The notes: generated by a model not told the origin, from the sequence alone. Shown: positions 33,949 to 44,155, counted from the stretch's first letter. The stretch is DNA of 50,679 nucleotides from Fulvivirga marina (GCF_016775155.1 NZ_JAEUGD010000003.1:1-50679); one strand, 5' to 3'. Program-made: numbers and translations.

Positions 33949-35259
33949 TTGAAAACCAAGGGAAGAAAGAAGGACAAGGTAAATATAGTAACTCTCGGGT
34001 GTTCCAAAAATCTTGTGGACTCGGAAGTAATGCTTACCCAACTTCGAGGAAATAAGGTTAATGTCAGCCATGAAGCAGAAAACGATGATGCTAACATCAT
34101 TATTGTTAATACTTGCGGCTTCATTGATAATGCCAAGCAAGAGTCGATTGACACTATACTTCGATATGCTGATGCCAAAGGGGAAGGGCTAATTGATAAA
34201 CTCTATGTAACAGGGTGTTTGTCTCAAAGGTATAAGGATGATCTTGAAAAAGAGATTCCTATGGTAGATGCTTTCTTTGGTACGATGGAGCTTCCTATGC
34301 TCCTGAAAAAATTTAAGGCAGATTACAAGCATGAGTTGGTTGGGGAAAGAATACTGACAACTTCGAATCACTATGCCTATATGAAAATAGCAGAGGGATG
34401 TGATAGGCCTTGCTCATTTTGTGCTATACCTATTATGCGAGGTAAGCACGTTTCCAAAACTATAGAGCAGCTGGTGACTGAAGCTAAAAATCTTGCCAAA
34501 AATGGTACTAAAGAGCTGCTGTTGATAGCTCAGGATTCTACTTACTATGGCCTTGATATATATGGGAAAAGAAATCTTGCAGACCTACTCAGGAATCTCT
34601 CAGATGTAGAAGGTATCGATTGGATCAGGTTACATTATGCCTACCCTACAGGTTTTCCGCTGGATGTGTTGGACGTTATGGCTGAACGAGATAACATCTG
34701 CAATTATCTTGATATGCCATTGCAACACGGGTCGACCCGTATATTGAAGCATATGCGTCGAGGGACGACCCGAGAAAAGCAGGAGGAGCTGATTCAGACT
34801 ATCAGAGAGAAAGTTCCAGATATAGCTTTAAGAACTACACTAATAGCCGGGTATCCAGGGGAGACCGAGGATGATTTCATTGAAATGCTGGGTTTTGTAG
34901 AAAGATCTCGCTTTGACAGACTGGGTATATTTACCTATTCACATGAAGAAAACACCCATGCATATAATTTTACTGACGATGTTCCGCAACAAGTGAAACA
35001 AGAAAGGGCGAATGTCGTAATGGAAGTACAGGAAAAGATTTCTTATGAACTGAATGAGCGGAAGATAGGTAAAACTTTCAAAGTACTTGTTGATAGAAAA
35101 GAGGGAGGGCAGTTTATAGGAAGAACGGAATACGATTCACCTGAAGTGGATAATGAAGTAATTATTGAAGAGCAAGCGAAACATTTAAGGTTAGGTGATT
35201 TTGTAAATGTTAAGATCAATGATGCGACAGAATTCGACTTGTACGGTGTAGTCATTTGA
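33949..35259 (+). CDS. rimO: Ribosomal protein S12 methylthiotransferase RimO
   Basis: A 436-residue radical SAM enzyme that methylthiolates an aspartate of ribosomal protein S12. N-terminal cluster cysteines are C18 (TLGCSKN), C56 (NTCGF) and C90 (VTGCLS); the radical SAM cluster is C151-x3-C155-x2-C158 (GCDRPCSFCAIP). A C-terminal TRAM domain follows. The start is TTG at 33949: an in-frame stop lies 15 nt upstream and no ATG precedes the first cysteine. bshC follows after 36 nt. Confidence 0.95.
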   Translation: MKTKGRKKDKVNIVTLGCSKNLVDSEVMLTQLRGNKVNVSHEAENDDANIIIVNTCGFIDNAKQESIDTILRYADAKGEGLIDKLYVTGCLSQRYKDDLEKEIPMVDAFFGTMELPMLLKKFKADYKHELVGERILTTSNHYAYMKIAEGCDRPCSFCAIPIMRGKHVSKTIEQLVTEAKNLAKNGTKELLLIAQDSTYYGLDIYGKRNLADLLRNLSDVEGIDWIRLHYAYPTGFPLDVLDVMAERDNICNYLDMPLQHGSTRILKHMRRGTTREKQEELIQTIREKVPDIALRTTLIAGYPGETEDDFIEMLGFVERSRFDRLGIFTYSHEENTHAYNFTDDVPQQVKQERANVVMEVQEKISYELNERKIGKTFKVLVDRKEGGQFIGRTEYDSPEVDNEVIIEEQAKHLRLGDFVNVKINDATEFDLYGVVI

Positions 35260-35295
35260 CCGTTACTGTGAAAAGTGACCTCTTAACTTATTGAT

Positions 35296-36855
35296 ATGAA
35301 CTTGACTAGAGTTGATTACAAAGATACCCATCAATTTTCATCATTATTTCTCGATTATATCCATGGGAAAGATCAACTCATGGAATTTTATGGGGAAAAA
35401 CCTGAGATAGGTTCATTTAAAAAGCAGATTGCCACCAAGAATTTTTCCCCAGAAAACAGAAAGATTCTTTGTCAGACTTTGGCCAGTCAATATCAGAACC
35501 TTGAACTATCAGAAGTAACACGTCAAAACCTGGATCTACTTTCAGATTCCAATACTTTTACCGTCACAACGGGCCATCAACTTAATATTTTCACTGGGCC
35601 ACTCTATTTTATCTACAAAATTGTAACGGTTATCAACATTTGTAAGCAGTTAAAAGCGGCTCACCCTGATAAGAATTTTGTGCCCGTCTACTGGATGGCC
35701 TCAGAGGATCATGATTTTGATGAGATCAGCTATTTTCGTCTAAATGGGAAAAAACATCACTGGAAAACGGAGCAAAAAGGTGCTGTCGGTCGGTTTAACC
35801 CAAAAGAATTGAAGGGTATCGTGGATGCGGTTCCTGGTATGCCTGATTTTTTTAGAAAGGCCTATTTAAAGCATGATACTTTAACTGATGCGGTACGGTA
35901 CTATGTAAATGAGCTGTTTGGTCAGTATGGGTTGATCGCTGTTGATGGTGATAGCCCGGTTTTAAAAAGAATGTTTATACCCATAATTGAGGATGACGTT
36001 TTTAGAAATACAAGCAATGAACTTGTAGAGAAGCAATCTGAAAAGCTTAATAAGCTGGGCTACAAGACACAAATATTTCCCAGAGCCATCAACTTTTTTT
36101 ACATGGATGGCGAGCTTAGAAGTCGCTTGGTCAAGGAGGACGGTATGTTTAAAGTTCTTGACACAGACCTGGAATATACGGAAGCGGAAATCCGTGATCT
36201 TATCTGTAATCACCCAGAGCGTTTTAGTCCGAATGTGGTACTTCGCCCTGTTTACGAAGAGTTTGTTCTGCCTAATCTCGCTTACATAGGCGGGCCTGCA
36301 GAAGTGACCTATTGGCTGCAGCTTAAGTCGGTATTTGATCATCACAATATACCATTCCCTGTTGTGATGCCACGAAACTTTGCCTTGGTAATACCCAAGA
36401 ATATTTCTGCGAAATGGGGAAAAACACACCTTGCTATAGAAGATATGTTTTTAGATAAAGACCGACTTCATAAAAAGGCGGTAACTAAGCACTCATCAAG
36501 AGATATCCATCTCAATGGCCAGATGGAAAAAATACTCTTGCAATTTGAAAAAATAAAGGCTCAGGCAGTGAAAATTGACCCTACACTTGCACCGCATGTG
36601 GAGGCACAGCAGGTAAAAACAAAAAGGAGCCTTGAAAATATAGAGAAGAAATTTGTCAGGGCGGAAAAAAGACATCAAGCGGATATGCTCAGACAGGTTG
36701 ATGCGGTGCTAGAGGAGCTTTTTCCTAATGGCAGTCCGCAAGAACGAGTAGATAATTTTCTTAATTTTTATCAGTCAGACCCCTCCTTTATTGATCAATT
36801 AATTACTTATTTTGAGCCTTTCGATTTCAGGTTCAATGTTTTAATCGATGGTTGA
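35296..36855 (+). CDS. bshC: Bacillithiol biosynthesis cysteine-adding enzyme BshC
   Basis: A 519-residue BshC, which adds cysteine to GlcN-malate as the last step of bacillithiol synthesis. The nucleotide-binding type core is clear: TVTTGHQLNIFTGPLYFIYK, PVYWMASEDHDFDEI, then GLIAVDGDSP and YIGGPAEVTYWLQL; a C-terminal coiled coil (about 420-480) follows. bshA and bshB are not in the window. Between rimO and the 5-FCL gene, overlapping the latter by 8 nt. Confidence 0.94.
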   Translation: MNLTRVDYKDTHQFSSLFLDYIHGKDQLMEFYGEKPEIGSFKKQIATKNFSPENRKILCQTLASQYQNLELSEVTRQNLDLLSDSNTFTVTTGHQLNIFTGPLYFIYKIVTVINICKQLKAAHPDKNFVPVYWMASEDHDFDEISYFRLNGKKHHWKTEQKGAVGRFNPKELKGIVDAVPGMPDFFRKAYLKHDTLTDAVRYYVNELFGQYGLIAVDGDSPVLKRMFIPIIEDDVFRNTSNELVEKQSEKLNKLGYKTQIFPRAINFFYMDGELRSRLVKEDGMFKVLDTDLEYTEAEIRDLICNHPERFSPNVVLRPVYEEFVLPNLAYIGGPAEVTYWLQLKSVFDHHNIPFPVVMPRNFALVIPKNISAKWGKTHLAIEDMFLDKDRLHKKAVTKHSSRDIHLNGQMEKILLQFEKIKAQAVKIDPTLAPHVEAQQVKTKRSLENIEKKFVRAEKRHQADMLRQVDAVLEELFPNGSPQERVDNFLNFYQSDPSFIDQLITYFEPFDFRFNVLIDG

Positions 36856-37417
36856 TAAAAATACCTTACGAAAAGTTTATTTAGAGAAAAGACTCACTTT
36901 AAGTGCTGAGGAATATCAAAGAAGAAATAAGCTTCTTATCGATAGGTTGATTGAGTACATAGACTTTACTCAGGTTAATTTTTTGCATACATTTCTTTCT
37001 ATAACAGATAAATATGAAGTCGATACTTTCTCTGTAATTAAAATAGTGAGAGAACTGAACCCTGATATAAACATTGTTATTTGTAAAACTTTGCCCAAGG
37101 GAGAGCTGTCTCATTATAAGCTTAATGACAGAACACGCATAGAGAAAAATAAATGGGGAATACCGGAGCCTGTTGAAGGTGACATAGCTGATATAGAGGG
37201 TATAGATCTGGTCTTAGTGCCGTTGATTTGCTTTGACAAGGTTGGGCACAGAGTAGGTTATGGAAAGGGTTTTTATGATAGGTTTTTGAAAAAAGTGCCG
37301 AAAGCCAGGAAGGTAGGGCTTGCACTGACACCACCTCTCGATATAATCAAATATTCGGATGAAATGGATGTAAGGCTGAATATGTGTGTAAGCCCCTTCG
37401 AAACTTATGAATTCTGA
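36848..37417 (+). CDS. 5-formyltetrahydrofolate cyclo-ligase
   Basis: A 189-residue enzyme that converts 5-formyl-THF to 5,10-methenyl-THF with ATP. Recognised by the basic N-terminal helix (LRKVYLEKRLTLS), WGIPEPVEG and the signature DKVGHRVGYGKGFYDRFLKK. The start overlaps the bshC stop by 8 nt. Ends exactly against the stop of the convergent Gre-like gene. Confidence 0.93.
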   Translation: MVDKNTLRKVYLEKRLTLSAEEYQRRNKLLIDRLIEYIDFTQVNFLHTFLSITDKYEVDTFSVIKIVRELNPDINIVICKTLPKGELSHYKLNDRTRIEKNKWGIPEPVEGDIADIEGIDLVLVPLICFDKVGHRVGYGKGFYDRFLKKVPKARKVGLALTPPLDIIKYSDEMDVRLNMCVSPFETYEF

Positions 37418-37873
37418 TTATATTACTTTTTCAATGACGAACTTTCGTCCATTGAGCTCAATGCCCTCCTGAGCTGTTTTATCCATTAAGAGAGAACCAA
37501 GAGGTGAAGTTGGTGCGATGGCAAAATAATCCTTTCCATCAACTGTAATTTTACCCAGCCCTATAGAAATATAAAAGCTGCCATTATTGGTGATTACTAA
37601 GCTTCCCATCTGCGCTGAATCATAGCTTTTTGATGGTATAATTCTGCTTATAGTTTCTTTGAGCTTTCTGGCTTCGGCCAATTGTATAGCATTGTTTTCC
37701 ATCTCTTGCTGCATCATTTCTCTTCCCGTTTCATACTTATCACCTGCCGAACTTTTGGTCTCATTATTGGCAGATTCTTGCGCAGAATCCATGGCATCCT
37801 TTGCGTTTTTAATACGCAGGTCTATCAGTTCGATGCACTTGTTATATAGCTTTTGCTTTAAACCTGGGTTCAT
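37418..37873 (-). CDS. GreA/GreB-like elongation factor family protein
   Basis: A 151-residue protein with a Gre-like layout: an N-terminal helical hairpin (about 1-75; KNAKDAMDSAQESANNETKS, SAGDKYETGREMMQQEMENN) and a small beta C-terminal domain (MGSLVITNNGSFYISIGLG, IAPTSPLGSLLMDKTAQEG). The PTSPLG and GK-like segments match the GreA/GreB C-terminal domain. True Gre factors have conserved acidic residues at the hairpin tip; here the region reads SAGDKYETGRE, so anti-backtracking activity is uncertain. A single-gene unit preceded by a perfect inverted repeat. Confidence 0.75.
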   Translation of the reverse strand: MNPGLKQKLYNKCIELIDLRIKNAKDAMDSAQESANNETKSSAGDKYETGREMMQQEMENNAIQLAEARKLKETISRIIPSKSYDSAQMGSLVITNNGSFYISIGLGKITVDGKDYFAIAPTSPLGSLLMDKTAQEGIELNGRKFVIEKVI

Positions 37874-37910
37874 GTTTATTTGGTGTCAAAATTATGGACA
37901 CCAAATAAAC
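37874..37910. repeat. Perfect 14-bp inverted repeat over the Gre-like promoter
   Basis: GTTTATTTGGTGTC (37874-37887) and its exact reverse complement (37897-37910) with a 9-nt spacer. One arm abuts the ATG of the Gre-like gene, and the -7 box lies mainly in the spacer. This is a strong candidate operator; a hairpin role is less likely because one arm would lie outside the transcript. Confidence 0.7.
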
Positions 37911-37914
37911 ACAA
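37887..37914 (-). promoter_or_regulatory. Putative promoter TTG-N17-TAATTTTG for Gre-like gene
   Basis: On the minus strand TTG (37914-37912) and TAATTTTG (37894-37887) have 17-nt spacing, with the box ending 13 nt before the ATG. It is embedded in the inverted repeat at 37874-37910. Confidence 0.5.
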
Positions 37915-37952
37915 TTACCAGAAATTATTGTTTGCAGAGGTCTGTATTTATT

Positions 37953-39419
37953 TCAATACGACATCACATTTAAAAAAGAATCATCCTTTGAAGGCAGTTG
38001 GCTTTCACCCATTAGGTATTTATCAACTGCAATGGCAGCTTCTCTGCCTTCGGAAATAGCCCATACCACCAATGACTGTCCTCTTCGGGCATCGCCCGCT
38101 GCAAAAATATGACTTACATTGGTTTGGTAGTTTTTAGTGTCAGCATTGCCTCGTGAATCGGTGCTTATACCAAAGGCTTGTAGCAATTTGTTTTCAGGCG
38201 AAAGGAAACCAATTGCCAATAAGGCAAGCTGACAGGGTATTTCCTTTTCGGACCCTTCTACTTCTTTAAAAGATTGCTTCCCGTTACTGTCAATGCTCCA
38301 TTCTATGTCCACAAGCTTTACTTTTTTTAGCTGCCCCAGGTCATCTCCTATAAATTCTTTTGTTAAAATGGCCCACTGCCTCTGGCCCCCTTCTTCGTGA
38401 GAAGAAGAGGTGCGCAGAGTCATTGGCCATAATGGCCAGGGGTCGTTTTCTGTTCTATTAGGAAACGGTTTACTTAAAAGTTCAATTTGTGTAACAGATT
38501 GGGCTCCTTGTCGATGAGATGTACCGATGCAGTCGGACCCGGTATCTCCACCTCCAATAACCAGTACATCCTTATCTTTAGCCAATATCTGTTCTTCCTG
38601 AAGCTTGTCTCCCGCTACTTTTTTATTCTGCTGGGTGAGAAATTCCATGGCAAAATGCACCCCTTTAAGGTCACGCCCAGGAATAGGCAGGTCTCGGGGA
38701 AGAGTGGAGCCTGTGCAGATTACAACTGCATCATGGTTTGCATTGATCTCATCCGTTGAAATGTTGACGCCGATGTTTGCGTTTACTTCAAACTTGACCC
38801 CTTCAGCTTTCATGATATCTATTCTGCGATCTATTACCCATTTCTCAAGTTTAAAGTCAGGTATTCCGTATCTGAGTAGCCCACCGACTTTATTTTCCCG
38901 CTCATAAACAGTTACCGTGTGTCCCGCTCTATTGAGTTGGGCAGCTGTGGCCAGGCCCGCTGGGCCTGAACCTATGACAGCTACCTTTTTGTCGGTCCGG
39001 TTTTTAGGAGGGTGAGGGGTGATATACTCTAATTCGTAAGCCTTCTCGACAATGGTCTTTTCAATGTGTTCTATGGCTACTGGAGGTTTGTTTATGCCAA
39101 GTACACAGCTAGCCTCGCATGGAGCAGGGCATATTCTTCCTGTAAACTCGGGAAAGTTGTTGGTGGAAGAGAGGATCTGTATGGCCTCTTCCCACTGTTC
39201 GCGGTAAACAGCATCATTAAATTCAGGGATAACATTGCCCAAGGGGCAACCATTATGACAAAACGGTACTCCGCAGTCCATACATCTGGCGGCCTGTTGA
39301 TTCGTTTTCTTTTCAGGGAATTCATCATAGATCTCCTTGAAATCTTTGATACGCTCCTGTGGAGGCCTCGACTGAGGCAATTCTCTATTATATTGTAAAA
39401 ATCCGTCCTTCTGTCCCAT
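37953..39419 (-). CDS. gltD: Glutamate synthase small subunit
   Basis: A 488-residue NADPH-dependent flavoprotein that feeds electrons to GltB. N-terminal 4Fe-4S cysteines occur in CMDCGVPFCHNGCPLGN and CPAPCEASC; FAD binding in VAVIGSGPAGLATAAQL, NADPH binding in VLVIGGGDTGSDCIG, and a final FAD contact in HIFAAGDARRGQSLVVW. It starts 1 nt after the gltB stop, so the two subunits are co-expressed. Length is normal. Confidence 0.96.
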   Translation of the reverse strand: MGQKDGFLQYNRELPQSRPPQERIKDFKEIYDEFPEKKTNQQAARCMDCGVPFCHNGCPLGNVIPEFNDAVYREQWEEAIQILSSTNNFPEFTGRICPAPCEASCVLGINKPPVAIEHIEKTIVEKAYELEYITPHPPKNRTDKKVAVIGSGPAGLATAAQLNRAGHTVTVYERENKVGGLLRYGIPDFKLEKWVIDRRIDIMKAEGVKFEVNANIGVNISTDEINANHDAVVICTGSTLPRDLPIPGRDLKGVHFAMEFLTQQNKKVAGDKLQEEQILAKDKDVLVIGGGDTGSDCIGTSHRQGAQSVTQIELLSKPFPNRTENDPWPLWPMTLRTSSSHEEGGQRQWAILTKEFIGDDLGQLKKVKLVDIEWSIDSNGKQSFKEVEGSEKEIPCQLALLAIGFLSPENKLLQAFGISTDSRGNADTKNYQTNVSHIFAAGDARRGQSLVVWAISEGREAAIAVDKYLMGESQLPSKDDSFLNVMSY

Positions 39420-39420
39420 G

Positions 39421-42400
39421 TTAAACTGCTACTTTTATCGAGTCCTTATTTTTCATTAAAATGGCTTTGTAATCGTTAGGAATAACCTTTACAAAGTGCT
39501 TTGAGGTCAGTGGCCATTGTTGTAGAATGTCTGAGGCAACGTTGCTTTCCGTGTATTCTTTGTGTCTGTTGAGCATGCTTTTTATTTTTTCCTCATCCTC
39601 ATTGTCAAGGGGTTCCAGTGAAATCATTCCTTTGTTACAAAGCTCTTTGAATTGAGCTACGGGGTCAAATACATAGGCAATACCTCCGCTCATACCGGCT
39701 GCAAAGTTTTTCCCGGTAGGCCCGAGTATCACTACCCTGCCGCCTGTCATATATTCGCAGGCATGGTCGCCGACGCCTTCGACTACAACTTCTACTCCTG
39801 AGTTTCTGACGCAAAACCGTTCTCCGGCCATACCTCTTATGTAGGCTTCTCCTTTAGTTGCGCCATAAAAGGCTACATTGCCAATAATAATATTTTCTTC
39901 TGCTTCAAAGGTGGATTCAGCGTCAGGGTAAACTATCAGCTTGCCACCGCACATGCCTTTACCGAAATAATCGTTAGCCTCACCTTCAAGCTCAAAAGTG
40001 GAGCCGGAAGTCAGGAAGGCGCCGAAGCTCTGGCCAGCAGAACCTTTAAAATTGAAGTGAATAGTATCTTCAGGAAGACCATCTCCTTTGTGCTTTTTAC
40101 TAACCTCATTGCTTAGCATGGCGCCCACTGAGCGGTCTGTATTTTTGATATCGAAATTCTTAAATACCTTTTTGCCATTTCCAATGGAAGGCCCTGCGGT
40201 ATTAATAAGTTTCCAGTCCAGTACCTCATTGAGATTATGGTCTTGCTCTAGTTGTTTATAGGTGCCTACGTGTTCGCCAATAGGCTCTTTAAATAATATA
40301 GGCTTAAGATCAAGATCTTTAAACTTCCAATGATTGATTTCTGGCCTGACTCTGAGAACTTCTGTTTTGCCGACCATTTCATCGATTGTTCTAAACCCTA
40401 ATTGAGCCATGATCTGGCGCAGGTCTTCGGCAAGGAAATTAAAGAAGTTAACAACATGGTCAGGGTCACCCGTAAATAATTTTCTTAGTTCAGGGTTTTG
40501 GGTTGCTATACCTACAGGGCATGTATTGAGGTGACATTTCCTCATCATAATACAGCCTTCTACTACAAGGGCAGCTGTAGAAACTCCCCATTCTTCCGCA
40601 CCAAGTAAAGTGGCTACGGCCAAATCTTTCCCTGTTCTGATCTGTCCGTCAGTTTGTACGACGATCCTGCTTCTCAGGTCATTTTTTACCAGAGTTTGGT
40701 GCACCTCTGCTAGTCCGAGCTCCCAAGGCAGTCCAGCGTGTCTTATTGAGCTAAGTGGTGATGCTCCTGTTCCTCCGTCAGCTCCTGATATAAGTACCAC
40801 ATCGGCGTTAGCCTTGGAAACACCGGCGGCAACGGTACCCACACCAGCTTCTGATACCAGTTTTACATTTATCCGAGCCTCTCTGTTAGCATTTTTAAGA
40901 TCATAAATGAGTTGCGCAAGGTCTTCTATTGAATAAATGTCATGGTGTGGTGGGGGTGATATCAGACCTACTCCAGGAGTGGAGTGACGTACCCTTCCTA
41001 TCCATTCATCAACTTTATGACCTGGTAATTGCCCGCCTTCCCCTGGCTTAGCACCCTGAGCCATTTTTATTTGCAACTCATCTGCATTGGTAAGGTAGTA
41101 ACTTGTTACCCCAAATCTTCCCGATGCCACTTGCTTAATTGCAGATCTTTCCCAGTCACCATTAGCTTTTCTTTCAAAGCGGACCTCGTCTTCCCCACCT
41201 TCTCCACTATTACTTTTGGCTCCTATGCGGTTCATGGCAATAGCCAAAGTGCTATGTGCTTCGTGAGAAATGGAGCCAAATGACATAGCCCCTGTGGCAA
41301 ATCTTTTAAAAATATTTTCTTTGGGTTCTACCTCATCAATAGGTACGGGAGTAGTACTTTTAAATTCAAGAAGACCTCGAAGTGTTAGGGCATGCTTAGT
41401 CTGATCATTGATTTTTTTAGCATACTTTTTATATAGGTCAAAATTATTGGTACGTGTTGAGTGCTGTAAAAGGTGGATGGTTTCAGGGTTGAACAGGTGT
41501 TTTTCACCACGTCTTTTCCATTGATATACTCCACCAGTTTCTAAAAGCGCCGTGCTTTTATCTTGTTTATCAAATGCGGTGCGATGCCTGATAAGTACCT
41601 CTTTGGCTAAACCATCGAAGTTGAGGCCCTCGATGCGTGTTATAGTTCCTTTGAAGCATCGGTCTACTACCTTTTTACTGATGCCTAATGCCTCAAAAAT
41701 CTGTGAGGATTGATAAGACTGTAGGGTGCTTATCCCCATTTTTGAAAGTACTTTGAGTAGTCCGTAACCAATAGCGTTCTGGTAGTTAGCCAAAGCCTGG
41801 TCTACATCCATTTCTTTTTCAAGCAGGCCTTTTTTGCAAAGGTCTTTAATTGACTCCAGGGCCATATAAGGGTTGACGGCACTTGCTCCATATCCGATGG
41901 CAGTAGCAAAGTGGTGTGTTTCTCTTATATCTCCAGCCTCTACGATGAGCCCGGCTTTGGTTCTGATCTTTTTCTCTACAAGGTCATGGTGTACTGCGCC
42001 GATAGCCATCAGGGAAGGGATAGGAGCATGGTTTTTATCAATGTTTCTGTCGGAAATGATAATTACCTTTTTTCTATCAGCAATTGCTTTTTCAGCAGCC
42101 ATACAAATATTGTCCAGGCCTTCCTCGAGTCTGCCAGGTTTGCCATCCGCAACAAATACAGAGTTTATTACAGCATAGCTGAATCCGATATTTTCAAGGT
42201 TTTTAAACTTCTGAAGATCAGAGTTAAGTAAGACAGGTTGTGAAATATGAATTTGCTTTGTGTGCTCAGGAGTTTCATCCAAAATATTCAGACTTTCTCC
42301 AACTCGGGTGAATAGTGACATAACCATCCGTTCACGAATAGGGTCAATAGGAGGGTTGCTAACCTGAGCAAAGAGCTGCTTGAAGTAATTTGAAATATGC

Positions 42401-43938
42401 TGGCTCTGATCAGAAAGTGCAGCCAATGGAGTATCTGCACCCATTGAACCAACGGGTTCCGTGCCTGATACGGCCATTGCTCCTAAGATAACTTTTAGCT
42501 CTTCGGAGGTATACCCATAGGCTTGTTGCTTGAGCAATAACTTTTGCTCATCATCATGTGGATCTATGTTAGTTGGAGTTGGAATTAGCCTGAGCTTTAC
42601 CCGATGTTCCTTGATCCAGTCCACATATGGCTTGCGGCTTGTAACTCTGGCTTTTACCTCCTCATCATACTCTACCTTCTTTTTGGTCAGGTCGGCTATA
42701 AGCATCTTTCCCGGTTGCATACGCCCTTTGCTAGCTATTTCGGCAGCAGGTACAGGGAGCGCACCGGCCTCTGAGGCTACTATCAATCGGTCATCCTTGG
42801 TGATATAATAGCGAGATGGTCTTAACCCATTGCGGTCAAGTGTAGCCCCTATTATATTTCCATCAGTAAATACTAAGGCTGCCGGGCCATCCCATGGCTC
42901 CATAAGAGAGGCGTGGTATTTGTAAAAAGCTTTTCTTTCTGTGTCCATCAGTGTGTTGTCCTCCCAGGCCTCAGGGATTAGCATCATCATAACATGCGGC
43001 AATGATCGGCCACTTAATACCAGCATTTCAACCAGTGAATCAAAGTTTGCTGAGTCGCTATGTGTCGGGTCAGTTACAGGAAGTAGCATTTTTAGCTCCT
43101 GATCCGTGAACAGGTTAGACCTCATCATAGCCTCTTTGGACTTCATTTTTGTGACATTACCACGGATAGTATTGATTTCTCCATTATGAGCTATGAATCT
43201 AAAGGGCTGAGCTAATTTCCAGTTCGGGAAGGTGTTAGTGGAAAACCTGGAATGAACAATAGCTAAAGCAGAAGTAACTGATACATCCTGTAGATCTAAG
43301 TAGTAAGGTCTTAGTTGCTGAGTTGTAAGTTGCCCTTTATATACAACTACCTTATGAGAGAGACTGGCAACATAAAACTCACTATTGTTGCCCTTAACAT
43401 TATGACCTATATAATGAGTGGTATAATTTCTTAATACAAAAAGCTTTCGCTCCAACTGGTCACCGGTTAAGCCTTCTTTATGCTTTATAAAAACCTGTTC
43501 AATAACAGGCTCTACTTTTTTTGAGCCTGCACCAGGAATGCTGCGGTCAACCGGTACAGGTCTGTATCCGAGAACTTCAAGGCCTAAAATGTCTGCATGA
43601 CGTTCCAGCACTTCGCGGCAGTCTTCTCTAACAGCCTTGCGGGAGGGGAAAAATAACATACCTACACCGTACGAACCCGCGGCAGGGATATTGAATCCGA
43701 GTTCGCTGCACTTTACTTCGAGGTACTCATGGGGGATTTGTATTAGAATACCTGCACCGTCACCTGTGTAGGGATCACATCCGGTGCCTCCTCGGTGTTC
43801 CATGTTTTCGAGCATGTCAATGGCATCCTGAACGATTTTATAGTCTTTGGTGCCATTGATGTTTGCGATACATCCGATTCCACATGAGTCATGTTCAAGC
43901 TCAGGGGTGTACAACCCACGCTTTAGTTGATTATTCAT
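39421..43938 (-). CDS. gltB: Glutamate synthase large subunit
   Basis: An about 1505-residue ferredoxin/NADPH-type large subunit making two glutamates from glutamine and 2-oxoglutarate. The N-terminal amidotransferase nucleophile is C19 (LEHDSCGIGC) after a short propeptide. The FMN domain has a glutamate synthase core (KPGEGGQLPGHKVD, SGADGGTGASPLSSI), the 3Fe-4S motif CIMMRKCHLNTCPVG, and a C-terminal GXGXG domain. I start at 43938 (MNNQLKRGLYTPELEHDSCG) because the propeptide must be short; an ATG at 43977 is an alternative. A 217-nt region separates it from mnmD and has no strict TAnnTTTG box. Confidence 0.96.
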   Translation of the reverse strand: MNNQLKRGLYTPELEHDSCGIGCIANINGTKDYKIVQDAIDMLENMEHRGGTGCDPYTGDGAGILIQIPHEYLEVKCSELGFNIPAAGSYGVGMLFFPSRKAVREDCREVLERHADILGLEVLGYRPVPVDRSIPGAGSKKVEPVIEQVFIKHKEGLTGDQLERKLFVLRNYTTHYIGHNVKGNNSEFYVASLSHKVVVYKGQLTTQQLRPYYLDLQDVSVTSALAIVHSRFSTNTFPNWKLAQPFRFIAHNGEINTIRGNVTKMKSKEAMMRSNLFTDQELKMLLPVTDPTHSDSANFDSLVEMLVLSGRSLPHVMMMLIPEAWEDNTLMDTERKAFYKYHASLMEPWDGPAALVFTDGNIIGATLDRNGLRPSRYYITKDDRLIVASEAGALPVPAAEIASKGRMQPGKMLIADLTKKKVEYDEEVKARVTSRKPYVDWIKEHRVKLRLIPTPTNIDPHDDEQKLLLKQQAYGYTSEELKVILGAMAVSGTEPVGSMGADTPLAALSDQSQHISNYFKQLFAQVSNPPIDPIRERMVMSLFTRVGESLNILDETPEHTKQIHISQPVLLNSDLQKFKNLENIGFSYAVINSVFVADGKPGRLEEGLDNICMAAEKAIADRKKVIIISDRNIDKNHAPIPSLMAIGAVHHDLVEKKIRTKAGLIVEAGDIRETHHFATAIGYGASAVNPYMALESIKDLCKKGLLEKEMDVDQALANYQNAIGYGLLKVLSKMGISTLQSYQSSQIFEALGISKKVVDRCFKGTITRIEGLNFDGLAKEVLIRHRTAFDKQDKSTALLETGGVYQWKRRGEKHLFNPETIHLLQHSTRTNNFDLYKKYAKKINDQTKHALTLRGLLEFKSTTPVPIDEVEPKENIFKRFATGAMSFGSISHEAHSTLAIAMNRIGAKSNSGEGGEDEVRFERKANGDWERSAIKQVASGRFGVTSYYLTNADELQIKMAQGAKPGEGGQLPGHKVDEWIGRVRHSTPGVGLISPPPHHDIYSIEDLAQLIYDLKNANREARINVKLVSEAGVGTVAAGVSKANADVVLISGADGGTGASPLSSIRHAGLPWELGLAEVHQTLVKNDLRSRIVVQTDGQIRTGKDLAVATLLGAEEWGVSTAALVVEGCIMMRKCHLNTCPVGIATQNPELRKLFTGDPDHVVNFFNFLAEDLRQIMAQLGFRTIDEMVGKTEVLRVRPEINHWKFKDLDLKPILFKEPIGEHVGTYKQLEQDHNLNEVLDWKLINTAGPSIGNGKKVFKNFDIKNTDRSVGAMLSNEVSKKHKGDGLPEDTIHFNFKGSAGQSFGAFLTSGSTFELEGEANDYFGKGMCGGKLIVYPDAESTFEAEENIIIGNVAFYGATKGEAYIRGMAGERFCVRNSGVEVVVEGVGDHACEYMTGGRVVILGPTGKNFAAGMSGGIAYVFDPVAQFKELCNKGMISLEPLDNEDEEKIKSMLNRHKEYTESNVASDILQQWPLTSKHFVKVIPNDYKAILMKNKDSIKVAV

Positions 43939-44155
43939 TAGCATAATTGGTTTGAAAAGTACTTTCAGGTAGGGCACAATACCAGAATTGAAATCAATAT
44001 AATGAAAATTGTCTAATGTAAATCACTAAAGACTATGAGAGTTGGTAATTTTAGATTGTTTTTTTGTTAAATTTTTAATCAAATTGGGCTTTTCGTTGAA
44101 AATACGGAAATAGGAATCGTTTGCAGAAGCTGTTCCAACGAAAAATTAAATTTTA

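Noticed and set aside
37418-37873. Reading the Gre-like gene as a 3-oxoacyl-ACP synthase, a label this family sometimes carries
   Set aside because: No ketosynthase motif is present and the protein is far too short; hairpin plus small beta domain fits Gre better.
44090-44144. 9-bp inverted repeat (TTTTCGTTG and CAACGAAAA) between gltB and mnmD
   Set aside because: The 37-nt loop and AT-rich arms do not make a convincing terminator or operator.
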